From JAFDVL01 sp031409955 (GTDB taxonomy: Bacteria; Acidobacteriota; Blastocatellia; RBC074), in NCBI GenBank assembly GCA_031409955.1, contig JANNYF010000012.1, positions 27,160 through 91,159 on the forward strand: a DNA stretch of 64,000 nt. The letters are read 5' to 3'. How positions within the stretch are numbered: position 1 is the first letter of the stretch; every line of letters begins with the position of its first letter. The translations under genes were made by a program, and so were the position numbers. Under the pieces are notes generated by a model. That model was not told where the DNA came from. It searched no databases and was given only the letters and a program-made list of their open reading frames with translations. Positions 1 to 9,200 of the stretch are shown here, piece by piece.

Positions 1-1
1 A

Positions 2-289
2 CAGGCCACCGATCTGGAGAAAAGAATCAAACGGATGGCGGAAGATTACGAAGCCATGGCGCAAAAACGCGTGGGCGAAGCGACCCAACCGACGTATGCC
101 AAGATTAGCGATGCGCTCAACAAATACGCTTCGACAAAAGGCATTGCCGTCGTAATTGACGGCGTGGTCGCGCAACAGCAACGCTTCCTGTTGTGGGCGC
201 TCCCGACCACCGACATCACGACGGATTTCATTAAAGAGTACAACGCGAAAAATCCGGTTCCGGCCCCCGCCGCGCCCGCTAAGAAATAA
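2..289 (+). CDS. OmpH/Skp-family periplasmic chaperone, 3' end only
   Basis: The reading frame is open from base 2 and ends at 289, giving about 95 C-terminal residues; the start lies outside the window. The sequence is charged and helical (EKRIKRMAEDYEAMAQKRV), followed by a segment resembling the OmpH/Skp core near its C terminus, where residues of the type IAVVIDG and LLWALPTTDITTDFI pack at the trimer base, and a Pro/Ala tail (NPVPAPAAPAKK). Family knowledge: Skp holds unfolded outer-membrane proteins in the periplasm and is commonly encoded just upstream of lpxD, as here. The order skp-lpxD-fabZ-lpxA supports the call. The Pro/Ala tail is longer than in enterobacterial Skp. Confidence 0.8.
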   Translation, partial: QATDLEKRIKRMAEDYEAMAQKRVGEATQPTYAKISDALNKYASTKGIAVVIDGVVAQQQRFLLWALPTTDITTDFIKEYNAKNPVPAPAAPAKK

Positions 290-304
290 CGCGTGCTCAC
301 TTTT

Positions 305-356
305 CAATTGTAGGCAGTAGGCAGTAGGGAAGTCGCCCAATTGTCTACTGCTTACT
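305..356. repeat. Heptad hairpin element E1 between ompH and lpxD
   Basis: Three tandem 7-mers (GTAGGCA, GTAGGCA, GTAGGGA, 310-330) are followed by an imperfect inverted partner TCTACTGCTTACT (344-356) and then a T run. CAATTG also occurs just before each arm. It could act as a terminator for the chaperone gene. Its architecture matches the other heptad hairpins in the window. Confidence 0.6.
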
Positions 357-378
357 TTTTATAGCGCACCAACCAACA

Positions 379-1407
379 ATGACCCTCGCCGAACTAGCCA
401 ACTTAATCGGCACTGAATGGCGCGGCGCTGGCACGACCGAAGTCACAGGCGTTGCCGCGCTTGGTGCGACGACCGCCAGCGAAGTGACGTTCATTGCCGA
501 CGCGGCAAAGCTGAGCCATTGGCTTGAGCATGTGGATGAATTCGTTGCCGCTGCGTTAATCCTGCCCGAACGGTTTGCTGATCACGAAGCTCTGACGCAA
601 ACGCCGCTCTTGCTGGCCAAAGACGCCAAGCTCGCGTTTGCTCGTGCGATCCACGCGTTTCACGGCAAGCCCTACGAACCGCGCGGCGTCAGCGCAGATT
701 TGCAACTTGGTGCTGGTTCGACGGTCGGCGCGGATTGTTCGATTCATCCGCGCGTGACGATTGGTCGTGCTTCGGTGATTGGCGACCGCGTGACCTTGTA
801 TCCCGGCGTCGTCGTTGGGGATCGTTGCAAGATTGGCGATGATTCCGTGATTTTTCCGAACGTGTCCATTTACGACGATTGTGAGCTTGGCGCGCGCTGT
901 CGCCTGCACAGCGGTGTCGTGATTGGTGCCGACGGTTTCAGCTTTACGCCCGACGAACAAGGTCATCAATACAAGTTGTTGCAGGTTGGGCGCGTTATTC
1001 TTGAAGACGAGGTCGAGATCGGCGCGAATTGTTGCGTAGACCGCGCTGGCTTTGGCGAAACGCGCATCCGACGCGGCGCGAAGTTCGACAACTTAATTCA
1101 AATCGGCCACAACTGCGACATCGGCGAAGACACCGTCGTTGCTGCTTTGACAGGCTTTTCCGGCGGCGCAACCGTTGGGCGTAACGTCATCATCGCCGGA
1201 CAGGTCGGCACGAACCAGCACATCACGATTGGCGACCGCGCCATTGTCACTGCTCGCACAGGCGTCACCAAAAGTGTCGAAGCAGGCAAGATCGTCGGCG
1301 GTCTGCCCGTGCAAGACCACATGAAATGGCGCAGGCTCCAAGCCCTGATCGCCAAACTGCCAGAGTTGTTTGCGAGAGTGAAGAACCTGGAAAAAGACAG
1401 GTCTTGA
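379..1407 (+). CDS. lpxD: UDP-3-O-acylglucosamine N-acyltransferase LpxD
   Basis: 342 residues, the usual LpxD length. It transfers a 3-hydroxyacyl chain from acyl-ACP to the 2-amino group of UDP-3-O-acylglucosamine, the third step of lipid A synthesis, in the cytoplasm. Residues 1-100 form the N-terminal uridine-binding domain. Residues about 107-310 are a left-handed beta-helix of hexapeptide repeats (IGDRVTLYPGVVVGDRCKIG and similar). The catalytic base is expected at His244 in IQIGHNCDIG. The C-terminal helix (MKWRRLQALIAKLPELFARV) fits the LpxD helical tail. The gene is followed by fabZ and lpxA on the same strand, the standard order. A 9-bp tandem repeat begins one base into the stop codon. 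Confidence 0.97.
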   Translation: MTLAELANLIGTEWRGAGTTEVTGVAALGATTASEVTFIADAAKLSHWLEHVDEFVAAALILPERFADHEALTQTPLLLAKDAKLAFARAIHAFHGKPYEPRGVSADLQLGAGSTVGADCSIHPRVTIGRASVIGDRVTLYPGVVVGDRCKIGDDSVIFPNVSIYDDCELGARCRLHSGVVIGADGFSFTPDEQGHQYKLLQVGRVILEDEVEIGANCCVDRAGFGETRIRRGAKFDNLIQIGHNCDIGEDTVVAALTGFSGGATVGRNVIIAGQVGTNQHITIGDRAIVTARTGVTKSVEAGKIVGGLPVQDHMKWRRLQALIAKLPELFARVKNLEKDRS

Positions 1408-1492
1408 GAGTCTGGAGAGTCTGGAGAGTCTGGAGAGTCCTATTGCTGCATGACTCTCCAGACTCTCTGGACTTTATAGACTCTCTAGACTC
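1406..1492. repeat. Tandem 9-mer hairpin element E2
   Basis: Nearly four copies of GAGAGTCTG (1406-1440) overlap the lpxD stop codon. A 12-nt loop separates them from inverted copies (1452-1492). The arms AGTCTGGAGAGTC (1427-1439) and GACTCTCCAGACT (1452-1464) are perfect 13-nt complements. It lies only 9 bp before the fabZ start and leaves no obvious Shine-Dalgarno, so the hairpin may influence fabZ translation. Confidence 0.75.
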
Positions 1493-1500
1493 AACCCCTT

Positions 1501-1938
1501 ATGGACATTTTAGAAATTCAATCCCTGATCCCGCATCGTTACCCGTTCTTACTGATTGACCGCATTGTGGAACTCGAACCGCTCAAGCGCATCGTGGCCA
1601 TCAAAAACGTAACGATGAACGAGCCGTTTTTTCAAGGCCACTTCCCCGGCGTACCCGTGATGCCCGGCGTGTTGATTATCGAAGCGATGGCGCAGGCGGG
1701 GGCGGTTTTATTGTTCCGCGAAGTCCCCGACCGCGCAAACAAACTCATGTATTTTGCCGCCATCGAATCAGCCCGCTTTCGCAAACCCGTCACACCTGGC
1801 GATCAATTGCGGCTCGAAATTGAGGTGATTAAGTATCGCAGCGGCTACGGCAAATTGAGCGGGAAAGCCTACGTGGACGGCGCGGTCGTTTGCGAAGCCA
1901 TTGTCACGTCCGTCACGACCGATAAGCCGAAGGCATAA
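1501..1938 (+). CDS. fabZ: 3-hydroxyacyl-ACP dehydratase FabZ
   Basis: 145 residues with the hot-dog fold signature. It dehydrates (3R)-hydroxyacyl-ACP to trans-2-enoyl-ACP in fatty acid elongation. The motif GHFPGVPVMPGVLIIEAMAQ carries the catalytic pair His47 and Glu61. The N terminus MDILEIQSLIPHRYPFLLID is typical. The start is fixed by this N-terminal match rather than by a ribosome binding site: the bases upstream are the repeat element E2 and CAACCCCTT. It sits between lpxD and lpxA, so hydroxyacyl-ACP can be partitioned between membrane lipid and lipid A synthesis. Confidence 0.97.
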   Translation: MDILEIQSLIPHRYPFLLIDRIVELEPLKRIVAIKNVTMNEPFFQGHFPGVPVMPGVLIIEAMAQAGAVLLFREVPDRANKLMYFAAIESARFRKPVTPGDQLRLEIEVIKYRSGYGKLSGKAYVDGAVVCEAIVTSVTTDKPKA

Positions 1939-1975
1939 ATATGCGGTTTGATAGGTGTGATTGGTTTGCCTTCCA

Positions 1976-1999
1976 ATCCGCACTCCGCATTCTGCACTC
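1976..1999. repeat. Heptad tandem repeat upstream of lpxA
   Basis: Three degenerate 7-mers, ATCCGCA, CTCCGCA and TTCTGCA, run in phase and end just before the lpxA start at 2002. No clear inverted partner is visible. The 7-bp phasing matches the other elements in the window. Confidence 0.5.
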
Positions 2000-2001
2000 C
2001 T

Positions 2002-2772
2002 ATGCTCCATCCCACCGCCATCATCAGCCCCAGCGCCACCATTGGCAACAATGTCTCCATCGGCCCCTATTCATTGATCGGCGATCACGTCACCTTGCAC
2101 GATGAAGTCAACATCGCCGGGCACGTCGTCATCGAAGGCCCGTGCGAAATCGGCAGTGGCACCCAGATTTTCCCCTTCGCTTCCATCGGACAACCACCAC
2201 AGGATTTGAAGTTCGCAGGCGAAGAAACCCGCCTCATCATCGGCGAGCGCAACGTGATCCGCGAATATGTGACGATGAATCGCGGCACAGCGGGCGGCGG
2301 CGGCCTGACTTCGATAGGCAACGACAATTTGTTTATGGCGCAAGCCCACATCGCCCACGATTGTCACGTCGGCTCGCACACCGTCTTTGCCAATGCAGGC
2401 ACGTTAGCCGGTCACGTCGAAGTCGCCGACCACGCCACCATCGGAGCCTACAGCGCCGTGCATCAATTCTGTCGTGTTGGGAGGCACGCATTTGTCGGCG
2501 GTTTTTCGGTCGTCGTGAAAGACGCGTTGCCCTACGCGCGCACGGTCGGCAATCACGCCAGTTGTTACGGCGCGAACGCGATTGGCCTGCGCCGCAAAGG
2601 CTTCTCGAACGAAGAAATCCGCCACATCCAACACGCCTTCCACATTTTGCTCACCTCCAAGCTCAACACTACGCAAGCCCTTGAACGATTGAAGGCTGAA
2701 ATGACGGGGCTGCCAGAGATTGATTACTTGATTGAGTTCATCGAAACTTCGTCGCGCGGCGTGGTCAAATGA
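2002..2772 (+). CDS. lpxA: UDP-N-acetylglucosamine O-acyltransferase LpxA
   Basis: 256 residues from the ATG at 2002. The frame is open back to 1948, but that extension is encoded by the repeat-rich spacer and does not resemble LpxA, whereas MLHPTAIISPSATIG is the family N terminus. It performs the first lipid A step, moving the 3-hydroxyacyl group from ACP to UDP-GlcNAc. A left-handed beta-helix of hexapeptides spans residues 1-190. The motif AHIAHD places the catalytic His at 119 with His116 nearby, matching the Escherichia coli His122/His125 pair. The C-terminal helices (NEEIRHIQHAFHILL) match the family. It is the last gene of the ompH-lpxD-fabZ-lpxA run. Confidence 0.96.
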   Translation: MLHPTAIISPSATIGNNVSIGPYSLIGDHVTLHDEVNIAGHVVIEGPCEIGSGTQIFPFASIGQPPQDLKFAGEETRLIIGERNVIREYVTMNRGTAGGGGLTSIGNDNLFMAQAHIAHDCHVGSHTVFANAGTLAGHVEVADHATIGAYSAVHQFCRVGRHAFVGGFSVVVKDALPYARTVGNHASCYGANAIGLRRKGFSNEEIRHIQHAFHILLTSKLNTTQALERLKAEMTGLPEIDYLIEFIETSSRGVVK

Positions 2773-2790
2773 CGCTGCAACCGAAAAGCC

Positions 2791-3819
2791 ATGAAAGCCC
2801 CGAAAAATAAAGCTACAACCGAAGCCCCCTCCGATCAGGACAATGCATGGAAAGAGTTGCTTGACCTGCATTTCCGCGAGTTCATGGAGTTCTTCTTTCC
2901 GGCCATTGCTGCTGAAATCAACTGGGCGCGCCAGCCCGTGTTTCTCGACAAAGAATTGCCGAAGCTCGAACCTGCCAACACGTCGGGCGCGCGCATTGCG
3001 GACAAGCTGGCGCAAGTGTGGCGGCTCGATGGTGGCGAAATTTATGTGATGTTGCACAGCGAAATTCAAGGACGCGCAAGAGCGGAATTCAATCGTCGCA
3101 TGTACGTGTATAACTACCGCATCAGCGACCGCGACAAAGCGGAAGTCGTGAGCCTCGGCGTCGTCACTGGCAGCGTTAAGAATGTTGCGTTGGGACGCTA
3201 CGAAACCGAACGCTGGGGCTGTCGGTTGGTGTTTGAGTTTCCGGTGGTGAAAATCACAGACTGGCGTGGGCGCGAAGCAGAACTGGAAAACAGCCGCAAT
3301 CCGTTTGCGCTGGTGGTGCTGGCACAATTGAAATTGCTGGCAATCAAAGGCAAGCCTGAGCGAAAATACGCGGCGAAACGCGACTTGATGTTGCTGCTCT
3401 TGCAAGCAGGTTATAACAAGGACTACATTCGATCCCTGCTGCGCTTCCTGGATTGGATTATCCGCTTGCCCAAAGAAGTAGAAGCGCAATTGCAATTTGA
3501 GATCGAAAAAAAGACGAAAGGAAAAGCTATGCCATACGTGACAAGTTGGGAACGAAGAGGGATGGAACGCGGTCAGGAAATTGGTCAGAAAATTGGTCAG
3601 AAAATCGGTCAGAAAATCGGAGAAGAGATTGGCAAGGAAAAAGGCCAGAAGGAAATGTTGCTCCAGTTGCTGAGGTGGAAGTTCGGCGAACTCGAAACGG
3701 AAGTCGCCGCCAAAATTGAGCAACTGCCAGTCTCGCGCCTCAACCGATTGGCCAAAGCCTTGCTGAATTTTACGAAGCCGACTGACCTGACGCGCTGGCT
3801 CGACCGGAATGCAGGTTGA
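2791..3819 (+). CDS. Rpn/PD-(D/E)XK-family transposase-like nuclease with DUF4351 tail
   Basis: 342 residues. The N-terminal two thirds resemble the Rpn family (recombination-promoting nuclease, annotated as PD-(D/E)XK transposases). Candidate active-site residues are Asp71 in ARIADKLAQVW and the E-x-Q pair Glu91/Gln93 in LHSEIQG, followed by FNRRMYVYNYRI. Residues 261-281 are a four-residue repeat (GQEI GQKI GQKI GQKI GEEI). Residues 290-338 resemble the DUF4351 helical tail (LLRWKFGE, LAKALLNF, LTRWL). Such proteins are frequent in large genomes and are not known to need inverted-repeat ends; none are seen here. It starts 18 bp after lpxA, but a role in lipid A is unlikely. Family assignment is good; activity is inferred. 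Confidence 0.8.
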   Translation: MKAPKNKATTEAPSDQDNAWKELLDLHFREFMEFFFPAIAAEINWARQPVFLDKELPKLEPANTSGARIADKLAQVWRLDGGEIYVMLHSEIQGRARAEFNRRMYVYNYRISDRDKAEVVSLGVVTGSVKNVALGRYETERWGCRLVFEFPVVKITDWRGREAELENSRNPFALVVLAQLKLLAIKGKPERKYAAKRDLMLLLLQAGYNKDYIRSLLRFLDWIIRLPKEVEAQLQFEIEKKTKGKAMPYVTSWERRGMERGQEIGQKIGQKIGQKIGEEIGKEKGQKEMLLQLLRWKFGELETEVAAKIEQLPVSRLNRLAKALLNFTKPTDLTRWLDRNAG

Positions 3820-3874
3820 GATCACGACCACTCAATCCACAGCATACAAATGTTCGCTTTCAGGAGGAAAATCT

Positions 3875-6130
3875 ATGCAACCCCGTCTGCTTTGTTTGTT
3901 TGTTTCACTCTTCACCGTTTCTCTCTTATTCGCTTATCACGGCACGGCCAAAATGGAGATTCTGCAAGTCGAACTCCAACCACTCGCCGCACAAGCCAAA
4001 CGCTTGATCGAAACGCTCAATTATCTCGGCGCGCCGCTCAGCAATGCCGATAAACAGGCGCTCGAACGCGCGAGTGCGCAAACCGATGCGGCCAACGCGA
4101 CGCGGCAAATCCAAGACATCCTTGACAAACATTGCCTCTACGAAATTCACATCAACCCGGAAAGTCGCGTCAAAGTCACACAAGCAAAAGCCAAGCCCGA
4201 ACTCGTCGAAAACGGTTGGCGCACGTTCCTCATCAAAGTCCACAACGAGGCCGGCGTGACCGCAGAACTCAAAGCCGAAAGCACGAATGCGCTGAAAGTT
4301 TATGTGGGCAGCAAAGGAAGCCCGAATCCGGCGCAAACCATCAAGCCGAGCGATGTGCGCGACCGCTGGCTGGATTTGAGTTTGTACACCAAACCGCCGA
4401 TGAAACCGCAATTATCGGGCTTAAATCTCGAATACAAAATCATTCAACTCTACAGCCGCGATGTCGGCAAACGCGAAGCCAAAGTCAGTTTCAATGTCGG
4501 GCAAGGTTCGCAAGACATCGGCTTTCGCAACGACGCCGATATTTTGTTTACGTGTTTGCCTTCGACTGAAATTACGTTGAATGTGCTAGACGAAAAAGGT
4601 AAGCCAACGACCGCTTCGTTTATCATTCGCGACAAGCTGGGCAACGTGTATCCATCGCAGGCGAAACGGCTCGCGCCCGACTTCGCGTTTCATCCGCAGA
4701 TTTATCGCAGTCACGGCGAGAAGGTGAAATTGCCTGTGGGCGAATACTTGATTGAATTCACGCGCGGCCCGGAATATTTGGTCAAAACACAAACTGTCAA
4801 CGTCGTCGCAGGCAGGCCGCAGACGTTGAATTTCAAACTCGAACGCTGGATTGACCTCGCCAAATTAGGCTGGATTTCGGGCGATCATCACATTCACGCG
4901 GCGGGTTGTATGCACTACGAAACGCCGTCGCAGGGCGTGCAGCCCGAGGATATGATGCGCCACATTCTCGGCGAAGATTTGAAGATCGGCAGCGTGTTGA
5001 CGTGGGGGCCGTGCTATTACTATCAAAAGCAATTTTTTGAAGCCAAAGATCATAAGCTGTCGCAACCCGATTACCTGATGCGGTATGACCTGGAAGTCTC
5101 CGGCTTTCCGTCGAGCCACGCCGGGCATCTCGTGATGCTGCGGCTGAAAGAGCAGGATTATCCGAACACCAAAGTCATCGAAGATTGGCCGACGTGGGAT
5201 TTGCCGGTGTTGCAATGGGGCAAAGCCCAAGGCGCAGTCGTCGGCTTTGCGCATTCAGGCTTTGGCTTAGCAATCAACGCGGACAAATTGCCGAGTTATG
5301 AAGTACCCAAGTTTGACGGCATCGGCGCGAATGAATACATCGTAGACGTGACGCACGACGCGGTGGATTTCATCTCGACCGTAGACACGCCTGCGCTGTG
5401 GGAACTGAACATCTGGTATCACACGTTGAATGTCGGTTTTCGCACGCGCATCAGCGGCGAGACTGACTTCCCGTGCATTTACGGCGAGCGGGTTGGCTTG
5501 GGTCGCAGCTATGTCAAGCTTGATGGCAAGTTGAATTACGAAGCCTGGGTGGAAGGCATCAAAGCCGGGCGCAATTACGTGTCCGATGGCAAGAGTCATT
5601 TGCTCGACTTTGCCGTCAACGGCGTGCTGATGGGCCTGAACAACAGCGAAGTGAAATTGACAAAGTCCGAAACCGTGCGCGTGACGGCGAAAGTTGCTGC
5701 GCGTTTGGACGCACAACCGAATGACGCGATTCGCAACTTGCGCAAGCCGTTTTGGGATTTGGAACGGTCGCGCATCGGACAATCACGCGAAGTGCCAGTG
5801 GAGTTGATCGTTAACGGGGAAGCGGTGGCGCAGAAAATGATTGTGGCCGATGGTCGCATTCAGGATTTGCAATTTGAGATTCCGATTGCGAAAAGCAGTT
5901 GGGTCGCGCTGCGTGTATTGCCTTCGTCGCACACGAACCCAATCTTCGTCCTCGTCAACAATCAACCGATTCGCGCATCGCAGCAAAGCGCCGAATGGTG
6001 CTTGAAAGCGGTGGATCAATGCTGGACGCAAAAAGCGCCGAAGATTTCGGCCAAGGAGCGCGGTGATGCCGAAAAAGCTTACGAGCACGCGCGGCAGGTC
6101 TATCAGAAAATTCTCGCCGAAAGTAGGTAG
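3875..6130 (+). CDS. Secreted CehA/McbA-like PHP-type metallohydrolase
   Basis: 751 residues from the ATG at 3875, chosen because AGGAGG lies 7 bp upstream and a signal peptide (MQPRLLCLFVSLFTVSLLFA) follows directly. The N-terminal half is beta-rich and includes a segment like a carboxypeptidase-regulatory fold (ITLNVLDEKGKPTTASFIIRD). The catalytic part starts at residue about 333 with GDHHIHAAG (Asp337, His338, His339, His341), a PHP-type metal site. It continues through VVGFAHSGFG and the late motif GETDFPC, all expected in the CehA/McbA amidohydrolase-like family. That family hydrolyses esters or carbamates, but many members in environmental genomes have unknown substrates. The protein should act in the periplasm or outside. 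It precedes an Oar receptor by 79 bp on the same strand. Confidence 0.78.
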   Translation: MQPRLLCLFVSLFTVSLLFAYHGTAKMEILQVELQPLAAQAKRLIETLNYLGAPLSNADKQALERASAQTDAANATRQIQDILDKHCLYEIHINPESRVKVTQAKAKPELVENGWRTFLIKVHNEAGVTAELKAESTNALKVYVGSKGSPNPAQTIKPSDVRDRWLDLSLYTKPPMKPQLSGLNLEYKIIQLYSRDVGKREAKVSFNVGQGSQDIGFRNDADILFTCLPSTEITLNVLDEKGKPTTASFIIRDKLGNVYPSQAKRLAPDFAFHPQIYRSHGEKVKLPVGEYLIEFTRGPEYLVKTQTVNVVAGRPQTLNFKLERWIDLAKLGWISGDHHIHAAGCMHYETPSQGVQPEDMMRHILGEDLKIGSVLTWGPCYYYQKQFFEAKDHKLSQPDYLMRYDLEVSGFPSSHAGHLVMLRLKEQDYPNTKVIEDWPTWDLPVLQWGKAQGAVVGFAHSGFGLAINADKLPSYEVPKFDGIGANEYIVDVTHDAVDFISTVDTPALWELNIWYHTLNVGFRTRISGETDFPCIYGERVGLGRSYVKLDGKLNYEAWVEGIKAGRNYVSDGKSHLLDFAVNGVLMGLNNSEVKLTKSETVRVTAKVAARLDAQPNDAIRNLRKPFWDLERSRIGQSREVPVELIVNGEAVAQKMIVADGRIQDLQFEIPIAKSSWVALRVLPSSHTNPIFVLVNNQPIRASQQSAEWCLKAVDQCWTQKAPKISAKERGDAEKAYEHARQVYQKILAESR

Positions 6131-6209
6131 CTTCTTTGCTCTTCCGAAAAGTCGGAGTACTATCCAGCCAAGCGGCTAAAATTCAACAAACTGAATACTG
6201 GAGGAACCC

Positions 6210-9200
6210 ATGCGTTTATTAACCCTGCTCGCGCTCCTTTGCTGTTGCCACTTGGCCTTTGCCCAAACCAATGCAGCCCTTTCTGGCACAGTCACCGATA
6301 AAACCGAAGCAATGATTCCTGGGGCGACCATCATCGCCGAACACGTTAAGACAGGCGTCAAAAACACGACGACTTCGAACGATTCAGGCGTGTACTCGTT
6401 TCCGACGTTGCAACCGGGCGTGTACCAAATCTCAGCAGAAAAACCAGGCTTCAAGAAATTGGTCATGACGAATTTCGGCTTGGAAATCTCGGCGCGCGCG
6501 AGCCTCAATCTGGCGCTCGAAGTTGGCGAGATTACGGAAAGCTCTGTCAACATCAGTGCCGCTGTTGATACCGCGCTGGCGCTCGGCACAAATTCTGTGG
6601 GCGGCGTCATCAATGGACAGAAGGTGCAAGAACTGCCCTTGCCCGGACGCGATGCGTTGGGCTTGGTGTTGACCCAGGCGGGGCTGGTGGGCAGCAACTT
6701 TGCGGGCGCGCGCATCGGCACGCTGAACGTCTCGCGCAACGGCATCAATGTGATGGATCAGCGCATCAATTCCGGCGTGAACTCTACGTTTTTTAATAGC
6801 GTGGATACAGTGGATGAAGTCAAAGTTATTACGTCCCCCGCTGACGCCGAATACGGGCGCGGCTCCGGGCAGGTTCTGATTACGACCAAATCCGGCGGCA
6901 ATCAATTTCACGGCAGCGTCTTCAACTTTCATCGCAATACCGCGCTGAATGCTAACACGTGGTTCAATAACCTGCAGGGCATTCCGCGCAATACGTTGAT
7001 TCGCAATAATTATGGCGGACGATTGGGCGGTCCGATCTGGTTTCCCAAGAAAGCCTTTGGCCCCATGAACTATGACGGACGCAATCGCAGCTTCTTCTTC
7101 GTTGCCTTTGAAGGCACGCGCGAACGAGCGAAAGCACCAACGACGGTCACTGTCTTCACACCAACGGCCAAACAGGGAATTTACCGCTTTTATCCTGGCG
7201 TCCGAAACGGCAATGCCAATGCGGCGGTGCCGACCGTTGATTTGTCCGGGAATCCGATCAAGCCCGCAACAGCGACAGGCGACTTGCAAGCCATCAACCT
7301 CTTTGGACGTGATCCGCTGCGTTCGCGTCCTGATCCCACGGGGCTGGTGCAAAAACAACTGGCCGCGATGGCACTTCCGAATAACTATCGCTTTGGTGAT
7401 GGGCTGAACACCGCTGGGTATACGTGGGTGCGACCCTTCACGTTTGATTCCAATCAATTGACGATGCGCTTCGATCATCAATTCACCTCGAGTCATCGCG
7501 TCTCGGTGGAATACCTGCGCGAAACAAATGGCGGATTGAATCAATTCCTGGCGCAACCGTTGCCGGATTCGCCGGGCGGGTCGTATCAAGACAACACGAA
7601 TTTTTATTCGATCTCGTACATTGCTACGCTTTCGCCCCGGTTAGTCAACGAAGTACGCGGCGGTGCTTCCCGCACATTGATTCGCTTTGAAGCGCCGTGG
7701 GAGTCGTCAAGCGGGCGTGCTTTTTTACCCTCGTCAAATAATCAAATCTATGTGCCGGTCTACCTTTCGGTCACGACGCCCATCAATCAAAGCAACGATC
7801 CGCAAGGCCGGATTTCGCCTCTCTATCAATACAGCGACACAATCACCTGGTTGCGCGGCAAGCACAATTTCAAAGGTGGCGCAGAGGTTCGCTTTGCCAG
7901 CACGAACGGCTTTAATTCCTTTACGGTGTTGCCGCGTGCGGCGATTGGAGTGGGCGGCCCTGCCATTACCAATATTTCCACTATCCCAAACATTGGATTG
8001 AATTTGGGAGGGGCGCAAAACATGCTGAATGATTTGACCGGCTCGCTCTCGACGATTCAACAAGCCTTCAATTCGCCCGGCGGACAATCCCCGACCTTCC
8101 TCGCTGGCGAAGGCAAACAACGCACGTGGCGGCAGCGTGAATTCAGTTTGTTTTTCAAAGACGATTACAAAGTGAGACCAAATCTGACGCTGAATCTGGG
8201 CGTGCGTTACGAATATTACGGCGTTCCGTGGGAGGCCAACGGCAAGACGGCGGGACTCGTCAATGGCTCCGCTGGCATCTTCGGAATTTCCGGGACAGGC
8301 TTTGCCGATTTGTATCAACCGGGCCGCAACAACGGGCAATTGACGCAAATCAAATTGGTCGGCAAAAAATCGCCGAATGGGGGCGAACAACTCTACCGTG
8401 ACGATTGGAATAATTTTGCGCCAGCGGTCGGATTGAGTTGGTCACTGCCGTGGTTGGGACGAGATAAGACGGTACTGCGCGTGGGCTACGGTATTGGATA
8501 TGAACGCAATTCGCTGCGGTTATTGGATGTCGTCGCGGGCGATCAACCGGGCTTGCGCACGGTGACGACTTTTCGGCAAACCGCCTATCTGGATTTGTCC
8601 AAAGTGGTCTTGCCGCTCACGCCCGACGTGGCCCCGTTGACGACTGTGCCGTTGACGGATCGCACACAAACTGTCCGCGCATTTGATTCCAACCTGCGCA
8701 CCCCGTATGTCCAGAATTGGAATCTCTCGATCCAGCGCCAATTGTCATCCAACTTCGCGTTGGATGTACGGTATGTCGGCAACAAAGGGACCAAGCTGAT
8801 TCGCGGCGCGAATATCAACGAAGCCAATATCTTTGAGACGGGGATTCTGGAAGCCTTCAATGCCGTGCGCGCAGGCGGGACGCATCCATTTTTGGAAAAC
8901 ATGTTTCGCGGTTTGAATCTCGGTTCTGGTGCTATCAACGGTACAACGGTTACAGCAGGGCAATCGCTCCGCGCTAGCACGCAAACGCAAGGGTTTTTTG
9001 CGAACGGCAATGTAGGCGGTTTTGCCAACTTCGTGAACAGCACCAATCTGTTCACGGGCGTGGCGGGAGGGTTGTTGCGCCGCGCAGATTTGCCGGAAAA
9101 CTTTATCGTTGGCAATCCGCAATTCGCAGCGGCGAATCTGACGGGGAACTACGCGAACTCCACCTATCATTCATTGCAGGTGGAATTGACCAAGCGTCTT

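Noticed and set aside
2791..3819. Rpn-like gene as an insertion sequence
   Set aside because: No terminal inverted repeats or target duplication can be seen around it.
2404..3831. Long open frame (475 codons) on the minus strand opposite lpxA and the Rpn-like gene
   Set aside because: It is antisense to two well-supported genes, has no domain, signal or ribosome binding site, and its composition (long Phe/Gln-rich stretches) is that of a shadow frame.
6432..7589. 385-codon minus-strand frame within Oar receptor 1
   Set aside because: It lies entirely inside a well-supported receptor gene and shows no recognisable protein features.
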